A stretch of 5,616 nucleotides of DNA, taken from contig JACQWN010000628.1 in the NCBI GenBank assembly GCA_016209245.1, forward strand, positions 1 to 5,616, written 5' to 3'. Origin of the DNA: Bacteroidia bacterium. Lineage in GTDB: Bacteria > Bacteroidota > Bacteroidia > Bacteroidales > BM523. The notes under the pieces are model-generated. The model worked only from the letters and a program-made list of their open reading frames with translations, was not told where the DNA came from and searched no databases. Positions 5,554 to 5,616 of the stretch are shown one piece after another. The position numbers were made by a program, and so were the translations under genes. The stretch's first letter is position 1, and each line of letters opens with the position of its first letter.

Positions 5554-5616
5554 AAATACCCTCAAATAATCCACAACCTCAACCATCCAACTAGCCACTT
5601 CATTATTGTATTACAT

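Noticed and set aside
5535..5561. Hairpin GGGATTTT/AAAATaCCC as terminator of the T9SS gene
   Set aside because: The stem is short, bulged and mostly A-T, and no T run follows it.
5548..5610. Minus-strand tail reading NEVASWMVEVVDYLRVFL before a stop, as if a gene entered from the right
   Set aside because: The same frame has a TAA at 5611-5613, so it is not open to the window edge and leaves only about 20 codons. It could be a frameshifted remnant, but this cannot be supported here.

Overview
The window looks like a piece of a Bacteroidota (Bacteroidetes) chromosome. Four things point there: a Bacteroidetes-style alpha-2-macroglobulin, a lipoprotein signal ending in SC followed by Lys/Glu residues, a C-terminal type IX secretion (T9SS) sorting domain, and A/T-rich leaders without a clear Shine-Dalgarno site. 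No genus can be named from the sequence.

Layout. Positions 1-2219 hold the 3' part of a large alpha-2-macroglobulin gene whose 5' end lies outside the window. Positions 2220-2799 have no gene but are packed with palindromic and tandem repeats: a nested inverted repeat (2243-2372), a pair of CGGATT hairpins (2410-2494), two GC-rich hairpins (2511-2561) and a 22-bp tandem array with internal dyad symmetry (2622-2716). Next come a predicted lipoprotein frame (2800-3192) and, in the same frame directly after its TAA, a second open frame (3199-3810). The two are probably one gene split by a stop codon. A strong intrinsic terminator follows at 3817-3857. Positions 3883-5457 hold a T9SS-exported repeat protein. 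The last 159 bases hold at most a 28-codon frame.

The most striking observation is at 3883-4080. A 109-bp element with 20-bp imperfect terminal inverted repeats, flanked by TA on both sides, lies inside the signal peptide of the T9SS protein. Removing the element and one TA (111 bp, exactly 37 codons) rejoins a seven-codon 5' fragment (ATG at 3883) to the downstream frame and recreates the signal peptide MKVIFTFILVFVIFSHGQ. As it stands, the insertion brings in-frame stops, and the largest remaining frame (ATG at 4081) lacks any export signal.

The three main genes share a cell-envelope or secreted theme: a periplasmic or membrane-anchored protease trap, a lipoprotein and a T9SS cargo. Nothing shows that they form one pathway. 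Two adjacent genes with separate lesions, next to a cluster of repeats, suggest a locus that is decaying or often hit by small mobile repeats.
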